Origin: Burkholderiales bacterium
GTDB lineage: Bacteria > Pseudomonadota > Gammaproteobacteria > Burkholderiales > Burkholderiaceae_C
Reading direction: 5' to 3'
Assembly (NCBI GenBank): GCA_025358485.1
Contig: JANYJJ010000177.1
Span: 1-46,343, forward strand
Length of the DNA stretch: 46,343 nucleotides
Shown here piece by piece: positions 8,745 to 16,690 of the stretch; position 1 is the first letter of the stretch; the number at the start of each line of letters is the position of its first letter. The notes beneath the pieces are model-generated. The model searched no databases. It saw only the letters and a list, made by a program, of their open reading frames with translations, and was not told the DNA's origin. The position numbers were made by a program, and so were the translations under genes.

Positions 8745-8790
8745 GGGGATCGCGGTGGTGAACGCGGAGGGGATTGCGGAGGGGATCGCG
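8745..8790. repeat. short imperfect repeats between regulator and kinase genes
   Basis: Three copies of GGGGATYGCG (at about 8745, 8769 and 8781) fill most of the 73-bp gap between the response regulator stop and the kinase start. They may reflect local duplication. On the mRNA they are C-rich and would weaken rather than provide a ribosome binding site. Confidence 0.4.
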
Positions 8791-8799
8791 TAAGGAAGG

Positions 8800-9576
8800 T
8801 CAAAGCGGCGCTTCGCGCATTTTGTAGCCCGCGCCGCGCACGGTGAGGATCAACTCCGGGCGCATCGGGTCGGCTTCCAGCTTGGCGCGCAGGCGGTTGA
8901 TGTGCGTGGTGACGGTGTGTTCATAGCCGTCGTGGGTGTAGCCCCAAACCGCGTTCAACAACTGCCCGCGCGAAAACACGTGGCCGGGGTGCTGGGCAAA
9001 GTGCAACAGCAAATCAAACTCCAGCGCGGTGAAGTCAAGAAGGCTGCCGCCGTGGCGCACCTGACGCTTGGCCGTCCAGATTTCCAGCGCGCCGTTGCGC
9101 AAAGTGGGCTCAGCCGCCGACGTGGCCGCAGGGACGGCAGCCTGCGCACTCTTCATCAAGTCGGCTCGGCGCAGCAAAGCCTTCACGCGGGCCAGCAGCT
9201 CGGCCAAAGAAAACGGCTTGGTCAGGTAATCGTCGGCACCCAGCTCCAGGCCCAGCACGCGGTCGAGCTCGGTGGACTTCGCCGTCAGCATCAAGATGGG
9301 CGCAGCACTGCCCTGCGCGCGCAGCGCTTTGCACACGTCCAAGCCGTCCAAGCCCGGCATCATGCGGTCGAGGATGACCACGTCGCACGGCCGCCCGGTT
9401 TGGTGCGCCAACGCTGCCAAGCCATCGGCCACGGCGGTGACGGCATAGCCCGCGCTTTGCAAATTCAGCACGATCAAATCGCGGATGTCGGTTTGGTCTT
9501 CTGCGACCAAAACCGTTGCGGGTGTGAATGTTGCGGGTGTGAATGCCGCGGGGGTGAATGCTGCAGGAGTGACCAT
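8800..9576 (-). CDS. OmpR/PhoB-family response regulator
   Basis: A 258-residue regulator: receiver domain with phosphoacceptor D70 (VVILDRMMPGLDG), conserved Thr/Lys region (LTAKST; K120 in YLTKPFS), then a winged-helix DNA-binding domain with LDFTALEFDLL and HINRLRAKLE. It should bind direct repeats as a dimer after phosphorylation by the adjacent kinase. The ATG at 9576 is chosen; the open frame extends 56 codons further but without receiver homology. The first 20 residues are a repeat (AAFTPAAFTPATFTPA) before the receiver begins at TVLVAEDQ, so the true start could lie closer, at a rare start codon. It is divergent from the ECF sigma factor gene with about 160 bp between. Confidence 0.92.
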   Translation of the reverse strand: MVTPAAFTPAAFTPATFTPATVLVAEDQTDIRDLIVLNLQSAGYAVTAVADGLAALAHQTGRPCDVVILDRMMPGLDGLDVCKALRAQGSAAPILMLTAKSTELDRVLGLELGADDYLTKPFSLAELLARVKALLRRADLMKSAQAAVPAATSAAEPTLRNGALEIWTAKRQVRHGGSLLDFTALEFDLLLHFAQHPGHVFSRGQLLNAVWGYTHDGYEHTVTTHINRLRAKLEADPMRPELILTVRGAGYKMREAPL

Positions 9577-9736
9577 GCCCGGATTGTCGTGCGCCGCAGG
9601 CTTGGTCTTACGCCACCACAATTTTTGAAGTTTCTGCAAATGTGATCTGGCTGTGATGTTTGGTGACGTGGGCGCGACGCTGGTGCGATCTTTGCGGCAC
9701 AAAGTCCATTCATCGCAACCAACTCCGGAACACACC
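9577..9736. promoter_or_regulatory. divergent promoter region, response regulator / ECF sigma
   Basis: About 160 bp separates the divergent starts at 9576 and 9737 and must hold both promoters unless the genes start further apart. I see TGTGATCTGGCTGTGATGTTTGGTGA at lower GC than its surroundings, including two TGTGAT words 11 bp apart (9642-9647 and 9653-9658), a spacing like the half-sites of OmpR-type regulators. Autoregulation is possible but unproven. Confidence 0.3.
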
Positions 9737-10417
9737 ATGCGCACCGCCCTTCACACCCAGCAAAACAACGGCTTCCACCCCGCGCTGATGAACGCATCGA
9801 CGACCGAGTGGCTCGTGCCTGAACTCGCGGCGCTGGTTGAGGTGGATGACAACGCCCAAGAGACCGCCCAAGACACAGGCGCCCAAGACACCACCACCGA
9901 AGCCAACACTCAAGTCGTAGGCGTCTCGTGGCCCGAGATGGTCTCGCACCGCACCGCCCTCATCCGCTTCGCCCAGCGCAAACTGCACGACCCCATGCTG
10001 GCCGAAGACGTGGTTCACGACGTGTTTGAAGCCGTCATCAGCGGCCGCGCCAAGTTTGGTGGCCGCTGTGCCTTGAAGTCATGGCTGACCGCCATTTTGA
10101 AATTCAAAATCGTGGACCTGGTGCGCCAGCGCGCCGGTTACGACAGCCTGGACGCCAGCAGCGACGAAGACGGCGAAGTGCCCGAATCGCTGGCTTTGCG
10201 TTGCAACCAACCGCAGCCCGACGAGGTCACCGAGCAGCGCCAACGCCTGCAGCACGTCCTCGCCCGCATCAGCGCCCTGCCCGAGAGCCTGCGCAGCGTC
10301 ATCGAGCTGCGCGTCTTGCAAGACCGCTCCACCGAAGACGTGTGCAGCAGCTTGGACATTTCCGAAGACAACCTTTTCGTGCGCCTGCACCGGGCGCGCA
10401 AGCAGTTGGCGTCGTGA
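9737..10417 (+). CDS. RNA polymerase ECF-type sigma factor
   Basis: A 226-residue protein. After about 55 variable, acidic residues the sigma-2 region runs through HRTALIRFAQRKLHDPMLAEDVVHDVFEAV. Then come KSWLTAILKFKIVDLVRQR, an acidic linker, and a sigma-4 region (ALPESLRSVIELRVLQDRS, DNLFVRLHRARKQLA). It would direct transcription of a small regulon. No anti-sigma gene is beside it; the nearest plus-strand gene is the PEP-CTERM-like protein 114 bp downstream. The start is uncertain because neither ATG (9737, or 9788 which gives MNASTTEW) has a strong ribosome binding site. Confidence 0.85.
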   Translation: MRTALHTQQNNGFHPALMNASTTEWLVPELAALVEVDDNAQETAQDTGAQDTTTEANTQVVGVSWPEMVSHRTALIRFAQRKLHDPMLAEDVVHDVFEAVISGRAKFGGRCALKSWLTAILKFKIVDLVRQRAGYDSLDASSDEDGEVPESLALRCNQPQPDEVTEQRQRLQHVLARISALPESLRSVIELRVLQDRSTEDVCSSLDISEDNLFVRLHRARKQLAS

Positions 10418-10531
10418 ATGATCTGTTTGACCTAGGAGGTGGCGCGAGCGATGTGACCATTTGACACACAGCGAAGGTACAACGTGGGCTTAAGCTGATG
10501 GCAATTCCTTCAACACGTCAGGAGCTTTCAA

Positions 10532-11278
10532 ATGATCAAGCACTTCGCCGCCCATTCGATCCTGGGGTTGAGTCTGGCAATCTCAACCGCGAGTGCATCT
10601 GCACAAGCGGTCACTCCTACATTCACTACTTTCGGCGCATTGCCTGCTGCCACGTTTGGTGGCTCCGGCATCCTGAACACTGCCGTAGCGATCACAACTT
10701 TTGCGGGCTCGGCAGCCAATTCAAGTTTGACCCTGGGTTTGAGCGCAGCTGAACGATGCACCAACGGTGGCGCGCTTTGTGGAGCGCCCGTCACCAACGA
10801 CGGTGCTGGCACGTTCACCGCGCAAACCGGAGCGCCTTTCGCAGCGAATCCCGGCTACGCCAGCTGGAACGTCAATTTTTATGCCCAAGGCAACACCAAT
10901 TTATACAGTTTTAAGCTGCTGTACGACTTCAACCCCGTGGTCGGTAACGTTGCCAGCACGCACGGTGAGTTCAAGCTTTTCACGGTCACCGGCATCAGTG
11001 GCTCGGGCGGTTTGGATCAAAACTCTCTCAACATGGGTTTTGGATTTCTGTCCACCAACACTCCAGGTCTGACTATTGCGTCGGCGCTCACGCCGTTCAA
11101 CCCCAATGTGAACGGCGAGTACAGCTTCGCGCTGATTGCGTCAGACAAGACCAGCGGCTTGGAGCTGGTTCGCAGTGCCATCCTCGTCTCGTCCGTTCCT
11201 GAATCAGACGGTTATGCGCTTGGTTTGGCGGGGTTGGCTGGGCTTGGTGTGATGGCACGTCGTCGTCGCGCAGCGTGA
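10532..11278 (+). CDS. secreted protein with PEP-CTERM-like sorting tail
   Basis: A 248-residue protein with a clear ribosome binding site (CAGGAG), a signal peptide ending ASASAQA, a Ser/Thr/Asn/Gly-rich beta-type middle, and a C-terminal tripartite tail: VPESDGYAL, a hydrophobic stretch (GLAGLAGLGVM) and ARRRR. This is the architecture of PEP-CTERM proteins, which are cut and anchored by exosortase. The usual Pro-Glu-Pro is Pro-Glu-Ser here. The two cysteines in ERCTNGGALC may form a disulfide. Function is unknown; such proteins are often found in matrix or surface structures. No exosortase gene is in the window. Confidence 0.75.
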   Translation: MIKHFAAHSILGLSLAISTASASAQAVTPTFTTFGALPAATFGGSGILNTAVAITTFAGSAANSSLTLGLSAAERCTNGGALCGAPVTNDGAGTFTAQTGAPFAANPGYASWNVNFYAQGNTNLYSFKLLYDFNPVVGNVASTHGEFKLFTVTGISGSGGLDQNSLNMGFGFLSTNTPGLTIASALTPFNPNVNGEYSFALIASDKTSGLELVRSAILVSSVPESDGYALGLAGLAGLGVMARRRRAA

Positions 11279-11327
11279 CAGGCTAAGCGCGCTGCGGCGT
11301 GTTGATGTTGGCGCGTTGATGTTGACG

Positions 11328-11355
11328 AAGCGGCCCGAGGGCCGCTTTGTTTTTT
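11328..11355 (+). terminator. rho-independent terminator after PEP-CTERM-like gene
   Basis: Stem AAGCGGCC / GGCCGCTT with a CGAG loop, then TTTGTTTTTT. It lies 50 bases after the stop of the gene ending at 11278. Confidence 0.9.
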
Positions 11356-11404
11356 CTGAGCCGCCACCAAGCGAAAGGGCTGATAACAGGTTCCACTACG
11401 GGAC

Positions 11405-12676
11405 ATGATTTCCAAACACCAGACCCAAGAGTCGGCCCCGGTGCCGAACGAAACGACCTCACCCATCACAGATTCCCCCTACGCCTGGGCGCGCCTGTGC
11501 GCGTCGCTGCTGCTCATGACTTTGGGCGGCTCGGGCATGTACTGCGTCACCGTGGTGCTGCCGCGCATACAGGCCGAATTTGGCGTGGCCCGAGCCGACG
11601 CTTCGCTGCCCTACACGCTCACCATGGTGGGCTTCGGTTTGGGCGGCATCTTGATGGGCAAGTTGGCTGACCGCTACGGCGTGATGGTGCCGGTGCTGGT
11701 GGGTGCCGTGGCTTTGGGTGCGGGTTTCATTGCAGCTGGATTTGCCACCGAACTGTGGCAATTCAATTTGGCGCAAGGCTTGCTGATCGGCCTGCTCGGT
11801 ACGGCCGCCACCTTCGCGCCGCTGGTGGCCGACACCACCCAGTGGTTCACCAAAAAACGCGGAATCGCGCTGGCCATTTGCATGAGCGGCAACTACGTGG
11901 CCGGTGCCCTCTGGCCGCCGGTGTTGCAGCACTTCATCGACAGCGTAGGCTGGCGGCAGGCCTACATTGGCGTGGGTATTTTTTGCACCGCCGTGATGTT
12001 GCCGTTGGCATTTGCACTCAAACGCAGGCCGCCTGCTTTGGCCGCGTCAGCGCCAACCGCCAGCGCGACCAGCATGGTGAGTGAGCGGCCCATCGGCCTG
12101 TCGCCCGCTGCCTTGCAAACCTTGCTGTGCATCGCCGGTGTGTCGTGCTGCGTGGCCATGTCGATGCCGCAAGTTCACATCGTGGCCTACTGCGGTGACC
12201 TCGGTTTTGGTGCGGCGCGTGGCGCCGAAATGCTGTCGCTGATGCTGGGGTTCGGCATCGTCAGTCGCCTGCTGTCGGGTTGGATATCCGACCGCATCGG
12301 CGGCCTGCGCACCTTGCTGCTGGGGGCGGTGTTGCAAGGCAGCGCGCTGCTGTTGTTTTTCATGTTCAACGGCTTGGTGTCGCTGTACGTGGTGTCCATA
12401 CTTTTCGGCCTGTTCCAAGGCGGCATCGTTCCCAGCTACGCCCTCATCGTGCGCGAACACTTCACCCCCAAAGAAGCCGGTGCCCGCGTTGGCACCGTGC
12501 TTATGGCCACCTTGTTCGGCATGGCCTTGGGCGGTTGGATGTCCGGTGCCATCTTCGATTTCACCGGCTCCTACCGCGCCGCGTTTGCCAACGGCATCGC
12601 CTGGAATTTGTTGAACGTGGCCATCGTCGGTTGGCTGTTGCTGCGCTTGCGCAAGCTGAAGGCAGATCCGACATGA
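11405..12676 (+). CDS. MFS transporter, monocarboxylate/oxalate-formate type
   Basis: A 423-residue protein with about twelve membrane segments. The loop between helices 2 and 3 has GKLADRYG, the MFS signature, and its counterpart in the second half is SGWISDRIGG. The fold pattern, with VVLPRIQAEFGV in the first periplasmic loop and FTPKEAGARVG near helix 10, recalls transporters of small organic anions (OFA/monocarboxylate branch). The substrate is unknown. The N-terminus has about 25 polar residues in the cytoplasm. Its stop overlaps the start of the GNAT gene as ATGA, so the two are translationally coupled. Confidence 0.85.
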   Translation: MISKHQTQESAPVPNETTSPITDSPYAWARLCASLLLMTLGGSGMYCVTVVLPRIQAEFGVARADASLPYTLTMVGFGLGGILMGKLADRYGVMVPVLVGAVALGAGFIAAGFATELWQFNLAQGLLIGLLGTAATFAPLVADTTQWFTKKRGIALAICMSGNYVAGALWPPVLQHFIDSVGWRQAYIGVGIFCTAVMLPLAFALKRRPPALAASAPTASATSMVSERPIGLSPAALQTLLCIAGVSCCVAMSMPQVHIVAYCGDLGFGAARGAEMLSLMLGFGIVSRLLSGWISDRIGGLRTLLLGAVLQGSALLLFFMFNGLVSLYVVSILFGLFQGGIVPSYALIVREHFTPKEAGARVGTVLMATLFGMALGGWMSGAIFDFTGSYRAAFANGIAWNLLNVAIVGWLLLRLRKLKADPT

Positions 12677-13209
12677 ACATCCGACAACTGAACCCTCGCG
12701 ACGCGGTCGCCTTCCAGCGTTTGCGGCTCGCTGGCTTGCGTGACCAGCCCAGCGCGTTTGCTTCAAGTCATGAGGAAGAAAAAGACCGGCCGCTTGCGGC
12801 GATTGAGACGCAATTGACTCCTGCGTCTGACAAAGCAATTCTTGGTGCGTTCGCGAACAACGAGCTCGTCGGCGTCGTGGCCTTGGGCCGTGAAAGCATG
12901 CGAAAACTGGCGCACAAAGGGGTCATTTGGGGCATGTTTGTGGCCGCGTCTTCAAGGCAACAAGGCATTGCCAGGCGGCTGATGCGAGAGGCCATCGCCA
13001 TGGCACGCACCGTGCCTGACTTGCGCCAACTCAACTTGGGTGTCAACGCCAACAACAGCGCAGCACTTCGGCTTTATGAGTCGCTGGGTTTCAAGGCGTT
13101 TGGTCGCGAGGCAGGTGCAATGCTGATCGACGGCGTGCTGCACGACGAGGTGCATATGAGCTTGCAGTTATGCGCCGATCAAGTCCTTGACAGCGAGCAG
13201 CAGACGTGA
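12673..13209 (+). CDS. GNAT-family N-acetyltransferase
   Basis: A 178-residue acetyltransferase starting MNIRQLNPRDA. The acetyl-CoA pyrophosphate loop is SSRQQGIARRLM, preceded by the beta strand GMFVAA and followed by LNLGVNANNSAALRLYESLGF, the typical GNAT C-terminal half. The substrate is unknown; the coupling to an MFS gene suggests a small molecule carried by it or a detoxification role, which is inference. The start is set by the ATGA overlap with the MFS stop; the frame is open far upstream inside the MFS gene but without homology. Confidence 0.87.
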   Translation: MNIRQLNPRDAVAFQRLRLAGLRDQPSAFASSHEEEKDRPLAAIETQLTPASDKAILGAFANNELVGVVALGRESMRKLAHKGVIWGMFVAASSRQQGIARRLMREAIAMARTVPDLRQLNLGVNANNSAALRLYESLGFKAFGREAGAMLIDGVLHDEVHMSLQLCADQVLDSEQQT

Positions 13210-13321
13210 CGCTGGCGCAGCCTGAACTGACGGCAGTCCGAAACGACCTCCGGCGAGCGGGGCTTGAATACTGCCGCGCTGAGGTAGATTCCCTCACCGC
13301 AAACAACTCAATCGGAACACC

Positions 13322-13762
13322 ATGACACCTCAGTTGCAACGCCCCACGGGCGCATTTGTGGGCGCTTCTTGGGCCGCACTTTTTCTGGGTGCCGGTGTGT
13401 ACCTGTTTGGTCTGTGGAATGCCAACATGCAGCTCAACGAAAAAGGCTATTACTTCACTCTGTTGATGTACGGCCTGTTCGCGGCCGTGTCACTGCAAAA
13501 GTCAGTGCGCGACAAGCTGGAGGGCGTCAAGGTCAGCGGCATTTACTTCGGCCTGTGCTGGCTGTCGTTGGGAATTGCCGTTTTGTTGCTTGCGGTGGGG
13601 CTGTGGAACGCCACATTGGCGTCCAGCGAAAAGGGCTTCTACGCCATGGCTTTTTTGCTCAGCCTGTTTGGTTCTGTGGCGGTGCAAAAGAACACCCGCG
13701 ACATTGCGCTGTTCAATGAGAACGCTGCGCCCGCGGCCATGGGGCAAGACGGTGCGGCATAA
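13322..13762 (+). CDS. YiaA/YiaB-family inner membrane protein
   Basis: A 146-residue protein made of two similar halves. Each has two membrane helices and a shared motif: [35 protein letters not shown] and, in the second half, [19 protein letters not shown]...[10 protein letters not shown]. This internal duplication is the mark of the YiaA family in E. coli, whose function is unknown. There is no clear operon partner: GNAT ends 112 bp upstream and the lipid cassette starts 128 bp downstream. Confidence 0.85.
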   Translation: MTPQLQRPTGAFVGASWAALFLGAGVYLFGLWNANMQLNEKGYYFTLLMYGLFAAVSLQKSVRDKLEGVKVSGIYFGLCWLSLGIAVLLLAVGLWNATLASSEKGFYAMAFLLSLFGSVAVQKNTRDIALFNENAAPAAMGQDGAA

Positions 13763-13858
13763 CTCGGCATAGCGCGCGGCATAAGCAAAGTACCGCAAAG
13801 CCAAGCGGTTCGTACGTTCGCCCGCATGGGTGCTTGTGATGCGAGGCCGCTGTCGGTA

Positions 13859-13883
13859 GGCTGACAGCCTTGTTCTGTCAGCC
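13859..13883 (+). promoter_or_regulatory. perfect 9-bp inverted repeat before the cdsA-like start
   Basis: GGCTGACAG (13859-13867) and CTGTCAGCC (13875-13883) flank a 7-nt spacer. The right arm ends eight bases before the ATG at 13891, and no ribosome binding site is visible between them. As RNA it would form a stable hairpin occluding the initiation region; as DNA it could be an operator. It is not followed by a T run, so it is not a terminator. Confidence 0.5.
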
Positions 13884-13890
13884 GGTCCCC

Positions 13891-14820
13891 ATGTTTTCAC
13901 TTTCGCCGTTGCGCGCCTTCAACACCGACCTGATGCTGGGCATGTGGGTCATGTTGTCGTTGGTTTTTGCGCTGACGCTGGTCACTGGGTTTGTGAAAAA
14001 AATGCCGCGCTCGGGCAAGAGCGGTGCACTGCACGCACAAGTCACCTCTTGGTGGTTGCTGCTGCCGCCGGTTTTTGCAGCATGGGCGCTTTACCCGATG
14101 GGGGTGTGGCTTCTGGTGATGTCGATTTCAGCCTTGGCCGCTCGCGAGTTGGCGCAGCTCGCGCAGCCTGATCGAACCACCGCGTTGCGCGGGCGGTTGG
14201 GCGGGCTCTGGGTGCTGCAAGGCACCGCTTGTTTGCTGAACGTGGCGCTGTCCATGGCGGTGCTGATGCTGGTCTTTGCGTTGGTGATGCAGCGCATCTG
14301 GCGCGCAGGCAGCGGCAGCGGCGCTGAGCGCCGAGAAACTTTGTTGCAGGCCTTGTTTGCGGTGCAGGCTGCGGGCTTGGGTTGCCTTTTGGCAATGCCG
14401 CTGCCCAGCATGTCGCGCGATGTGGCCGCCGCTTGGTTTTTGTACTTGTGCGTGGTCACCGCGCTCAACGACATTGGTCAATTTTTGGTCGGCACCCGAT
14501 TCGGACGTCACAAACTCGCCACTCGCATCAGCCCACAAAAAACATGGCAAGGCGTGGCCGGAGGATTGGTCATCAGCACGTTGGTGTCGGTGTGGGTGGG
14601 CCGCTCGCTGAACCTGTCATCTGTGCCTTGGCTGGTTGGCATGGGCTTGACGCTTTGCGTTGCCGGGCTGCTGGGCGACTTGCTTTTTTCCGCTGGCAAA
14701 CGCGCCTTGAAAATCAAAGACTACGGTCAATTGATTCCGGGCCACGGCGGAATTCTCGACCGTGTGGACAGTTTGGTTTTGACCGCGCCAGCCTTGCTGG
14801 TGGCGCTGCGTTGGGCTTGA
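13891..14820 (+). CDS. CdsA-family phosphatidate cytidylyltransferase (YnbB-like)
   Basis: A 309-residue membrane protein with about eight helices. The CdsA signature is complete near the C-terminus: SAGKRALKIKDYGQLIPGHG followed by GILDRVDS, with the K-D and H-G-G/D-R residues that bind Mg and CTP. The family makes CDP-diacylglycerol from phosphatidic acid and CTP. A second short motif, ALNDIGQFLVGTRFGRHKL, resembles the conserved D/Q and GR.KL region of this family. Its place next to an alpha/beta hydrolase-methyltransferase fusion matches E. coli ynbB rather than the housekeeping cdsA, which normally sits between uppS and dxr. The frame is open 7 codons further upstream from a TTG; the ATG is preferred. 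Confidence 0.85.
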   Translation: MFSLSPLRAFNTDLMLGMWVMLSLVFALTLVTGFVKKMPRSGKSGALHAQVTSWWLLLPPVFAAWALYPMGVWLLVMSISALAARELAQLAQPDRTTALRGRLGGLWVLQGTACLLNVALSMAVLMLVFALVMQRIWRAGSGSGAERRETLLQALFAVQAAGLGCLLAMPLPSMSRDVAAAWFLYLCVVTALNDIGQFLVGTRFGRHKLATRISPQKTWQGVAGGLVISTLVSVWVGRSLNLSSVPWLVGMGLTLCVAGLLGDLLFSAGKRALKIKDYGQLIPGHGGILDRVDSLVLTAPALLVALRWA

Positions 14821-14848
14821 TCCGCAAGCCTCCCTTTCCTCTCATCGC

Positions 14849-16690
14849 ATGCCGCTTCCAATGAATCACGACACACAGGGCGCGCCGCGCGCCACCGCAA
14901 ACACCGCAAACGCTTGGAACCTGCACGAAGTCGGGTTCGATGCCGCCGATGGCACGCGCCTCTTTTACCGCCACTGGCAGCCCCGCGAACCGGGTGAAGC
15001 ACGTGCCGACACGCCGCCGCGCGCCCTGGTGCTGCTGCACCGCGGCCACGAGCACTCGGGCCGGGTGGCCGCGCTGGTGCGCGACCTCGGCTTCACCGGC
15101 GACCACGCGTTTGCGTGGGATGCGCGTGGCCACGGCCACTCGCCCGGCGAGCGCGGCGAAGCGCCCGACTTCGCCACCTTGGTCGAAGACCTGAACGCCT
15201 TCGTCACGCATCTGCACCGTCACCACGGCATCGCACCGCAACACATGGTGTTGGTGGCGAACAGCGTGGGCGCCGTGATTGCTGCGACGTGGCTGCACGA
15301 TCACGCGCCTCAAATTCGCGGTGTGGCCATGGCTGCTGCGGCGTTCGAGATCAAGCTCTACATCCCGCTGGCCGTGCCCGCGTTGAAATTGGGCTTGGGC
15401 TTCAAGCCGGGCCTGCAAGTCACCAGCTACATCCGCCCAGGCATGCTCACGCATTCAATCGAAGAAGCGCGGGCTTACGGCCAAGACCCATTGATCGCCA
15501 AACAAATCTCGGGCCGTGTGCTGGTGGACATGGCTGACACCTCGCGCCGCATCGTGCAAACCGCCGCTGCCGTTGACACGCCAGTATTGCTGTTGGTGGC
15601 CGACCAAGACTATGTGGTGAAGCTGGGTCCGCAGAAGGCTTACTTTGACGGCCTGGCGTCGCCGCTGAAGCGCTGGGTGGCATTGAAAAATTGCCGTCAC
15701 GCCATTTTTTACGAAAGCGAGCCGGTGCGCAGCGAAGCCATTGCGCAGTGCCGCACTTTCATCGAGGCTTGTTTTGCCCAGCCGATGCCGTTGCCGCAGC
15801 GCATGCTCACCGCCGACGTGAACAGCGCCAGCGCCAAGGTTTTCAGCGCCCACACGAGGGGCGAGTTGGGCAGTGGGCTGACGCGCGCGTTCTTTGGCTT
15901 GCAGCGGGTCATGTTGGGGAGCCTGGGCCAACTCAGCCACGGCATGAGCGTCGGTCTGGCGCAGGGCTTCGATTCGGGCGCATCGCTCGACTGCGTTTAT
16001 CGCAATCAAGCGCAGGGTCGCTTTGGTATTGGTGCGGTCATCGACCGTGGCTACTTGGACGCCATCGGTTGGCGCGGCATTCGGCTGCGCCGCAAGCACC
16101 TGCAACAAACCATTTCTGAGTTGATCGAAGCCTGCCCGGCCGGCGAATCCGTTCGAATTTTGGACATCGCGGCCGGTGGCGGTCGCTACTTGTTGGAAAC
16201 CATCAAATGCCACGGTGACCGCGACGTGCAACTCACGCTGCGTGACCGCGATCCGGCCAATTTGAAAATGGCCAGCGACTTGGCTCGCGAACTGGGCTTG
16301 ACAGCGCAGCTCAGCGTTGAGCCGCGCGATGCCTTCGATGCGACCAGTTACGCCAATCAGCGTACCCAGTTCGACATCGTCATCGCCTCGGGCCTGTACG
16401 AGCTTTTTGCCGACAACGCGCCGGTAATGCGGTCGCTCAGCGGCGTGGCGCAGTCGCTCAAACCGGGCGGTGCGTTGGTCTACACCGGCCAGCCTTGGCA
16501 CCCGCAACTGGCCCTGATCGCGGGCACCTTGCGCAACCATGTTGGCAAAGCCTGGGTGATGCGCCCGCGGCCTCAAGCCGAGTTGGACGGCCTGGTGCAA
16601 TGCGCCGGATTGACGAAGACCAGCAGCCGCATCGGGCTGGAAGGCATCTTCACGGTGTCGGTGGCGCGGCGCCCGCTTTCAGCCGGTTGA
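14849..16690 (+). CDS. bifunctional alpha/beta hydrolase / class I SAM methyltransferase (YnbC-like)
   Basis: A 613-residue fusion. Residues about 25-310 form a monoglyceride-lipase/S33-like hydrolase: LLHRGHEHSGR, AWDARGHGHSPG, nucleophile S139 in VANSVGA (Ala in place of the first Gly of GxSxG), acid D254 in LLVADQD and base H284 in NCRHAIF. Residues about 340-425 are a linker. Residues about 430-610 form a methyltransferase with SAM motif I D439IAAGGG and the later FDIVIASGLYELF. It resembles E. coli YnbC in architecture. A hydrolase acting on an acyl or lipid ester plus a methylation step fits modification of a lipid head group, but the substrate is unknown. It starts 28 bp after the cdsA-like stop and overlaps the convergent phosphatidyltransferase gene by 41 bp. 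A second ATG at 14861 is possible. Confidence 0.87.
   Translation: MPLPMNHDTQGAPRATANTANAWNLHEVGFDAADGTRLFYRHWQPREPGEARADTPPRALVLLHRGHEHSGRVAALVRDLGFTGDHAFAWDARGHGHSPGERGEAPDFATLVEDLNAFVTHLHRHHGIAPQHMVLVANSVGAVIAATWLHDHAPQIRGVAMAAAAFEIKLYIPLAVPALKLGLGFKPGLQVTSYIRPGMLTHSIEEARAYGQDPLIAKQISGRVLVDMADTSRRIVQTAAAVDTPVLLLVADQDYVVKLGPQKAYFDGLASPLKRWVALKNCRHAIFYESEPVRSEAIAQCRTFIEACFAQPMPLPQRMLTADVNSASAKVFSAHTRGELGSGLTRAFFGLQRVMLGSLGQLSHGMSVGLAQGFDSGASLDCVYRNQAQGRFGIGAVIDRGYLDAIGWRGIRLRRKHLQQTISELIEACPAGESVRILDIAAGGGRYLLETIKCHGDRDVQLTLRDRDPANLKMASDLARELGLTAQLSVEPRDAFDATSYANQRTQFDIVIASGLYELFADNAPVMRSLSGVAQSLKPGGALVYTGQPWHPQLALIAGTLRNHVGKAWVMRPRPQAELDGLVQCAGLTKTSSRIGLEGIFTVSVARRPLSAG

Noticed and set aside
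7818-8846. 342-codon frame opposite the histidine kinase
   Set aside because: Shadow of the kinase reading frame; no domain and no ribosome binding site.
13870-13890. TTG start for the cdsA-like gene seven codons upstream
   Set aside because: It lies in the loop of the inverted repeat and adds residues without homology; the ATG at 13891 precedes a normal N-terminus.
15455-16600. 381-codon frame antisense to the hydrolase-methyltransferase gene
   Set aside because: Opposite a supported coding region; composition typical of antisense high-GC frames.
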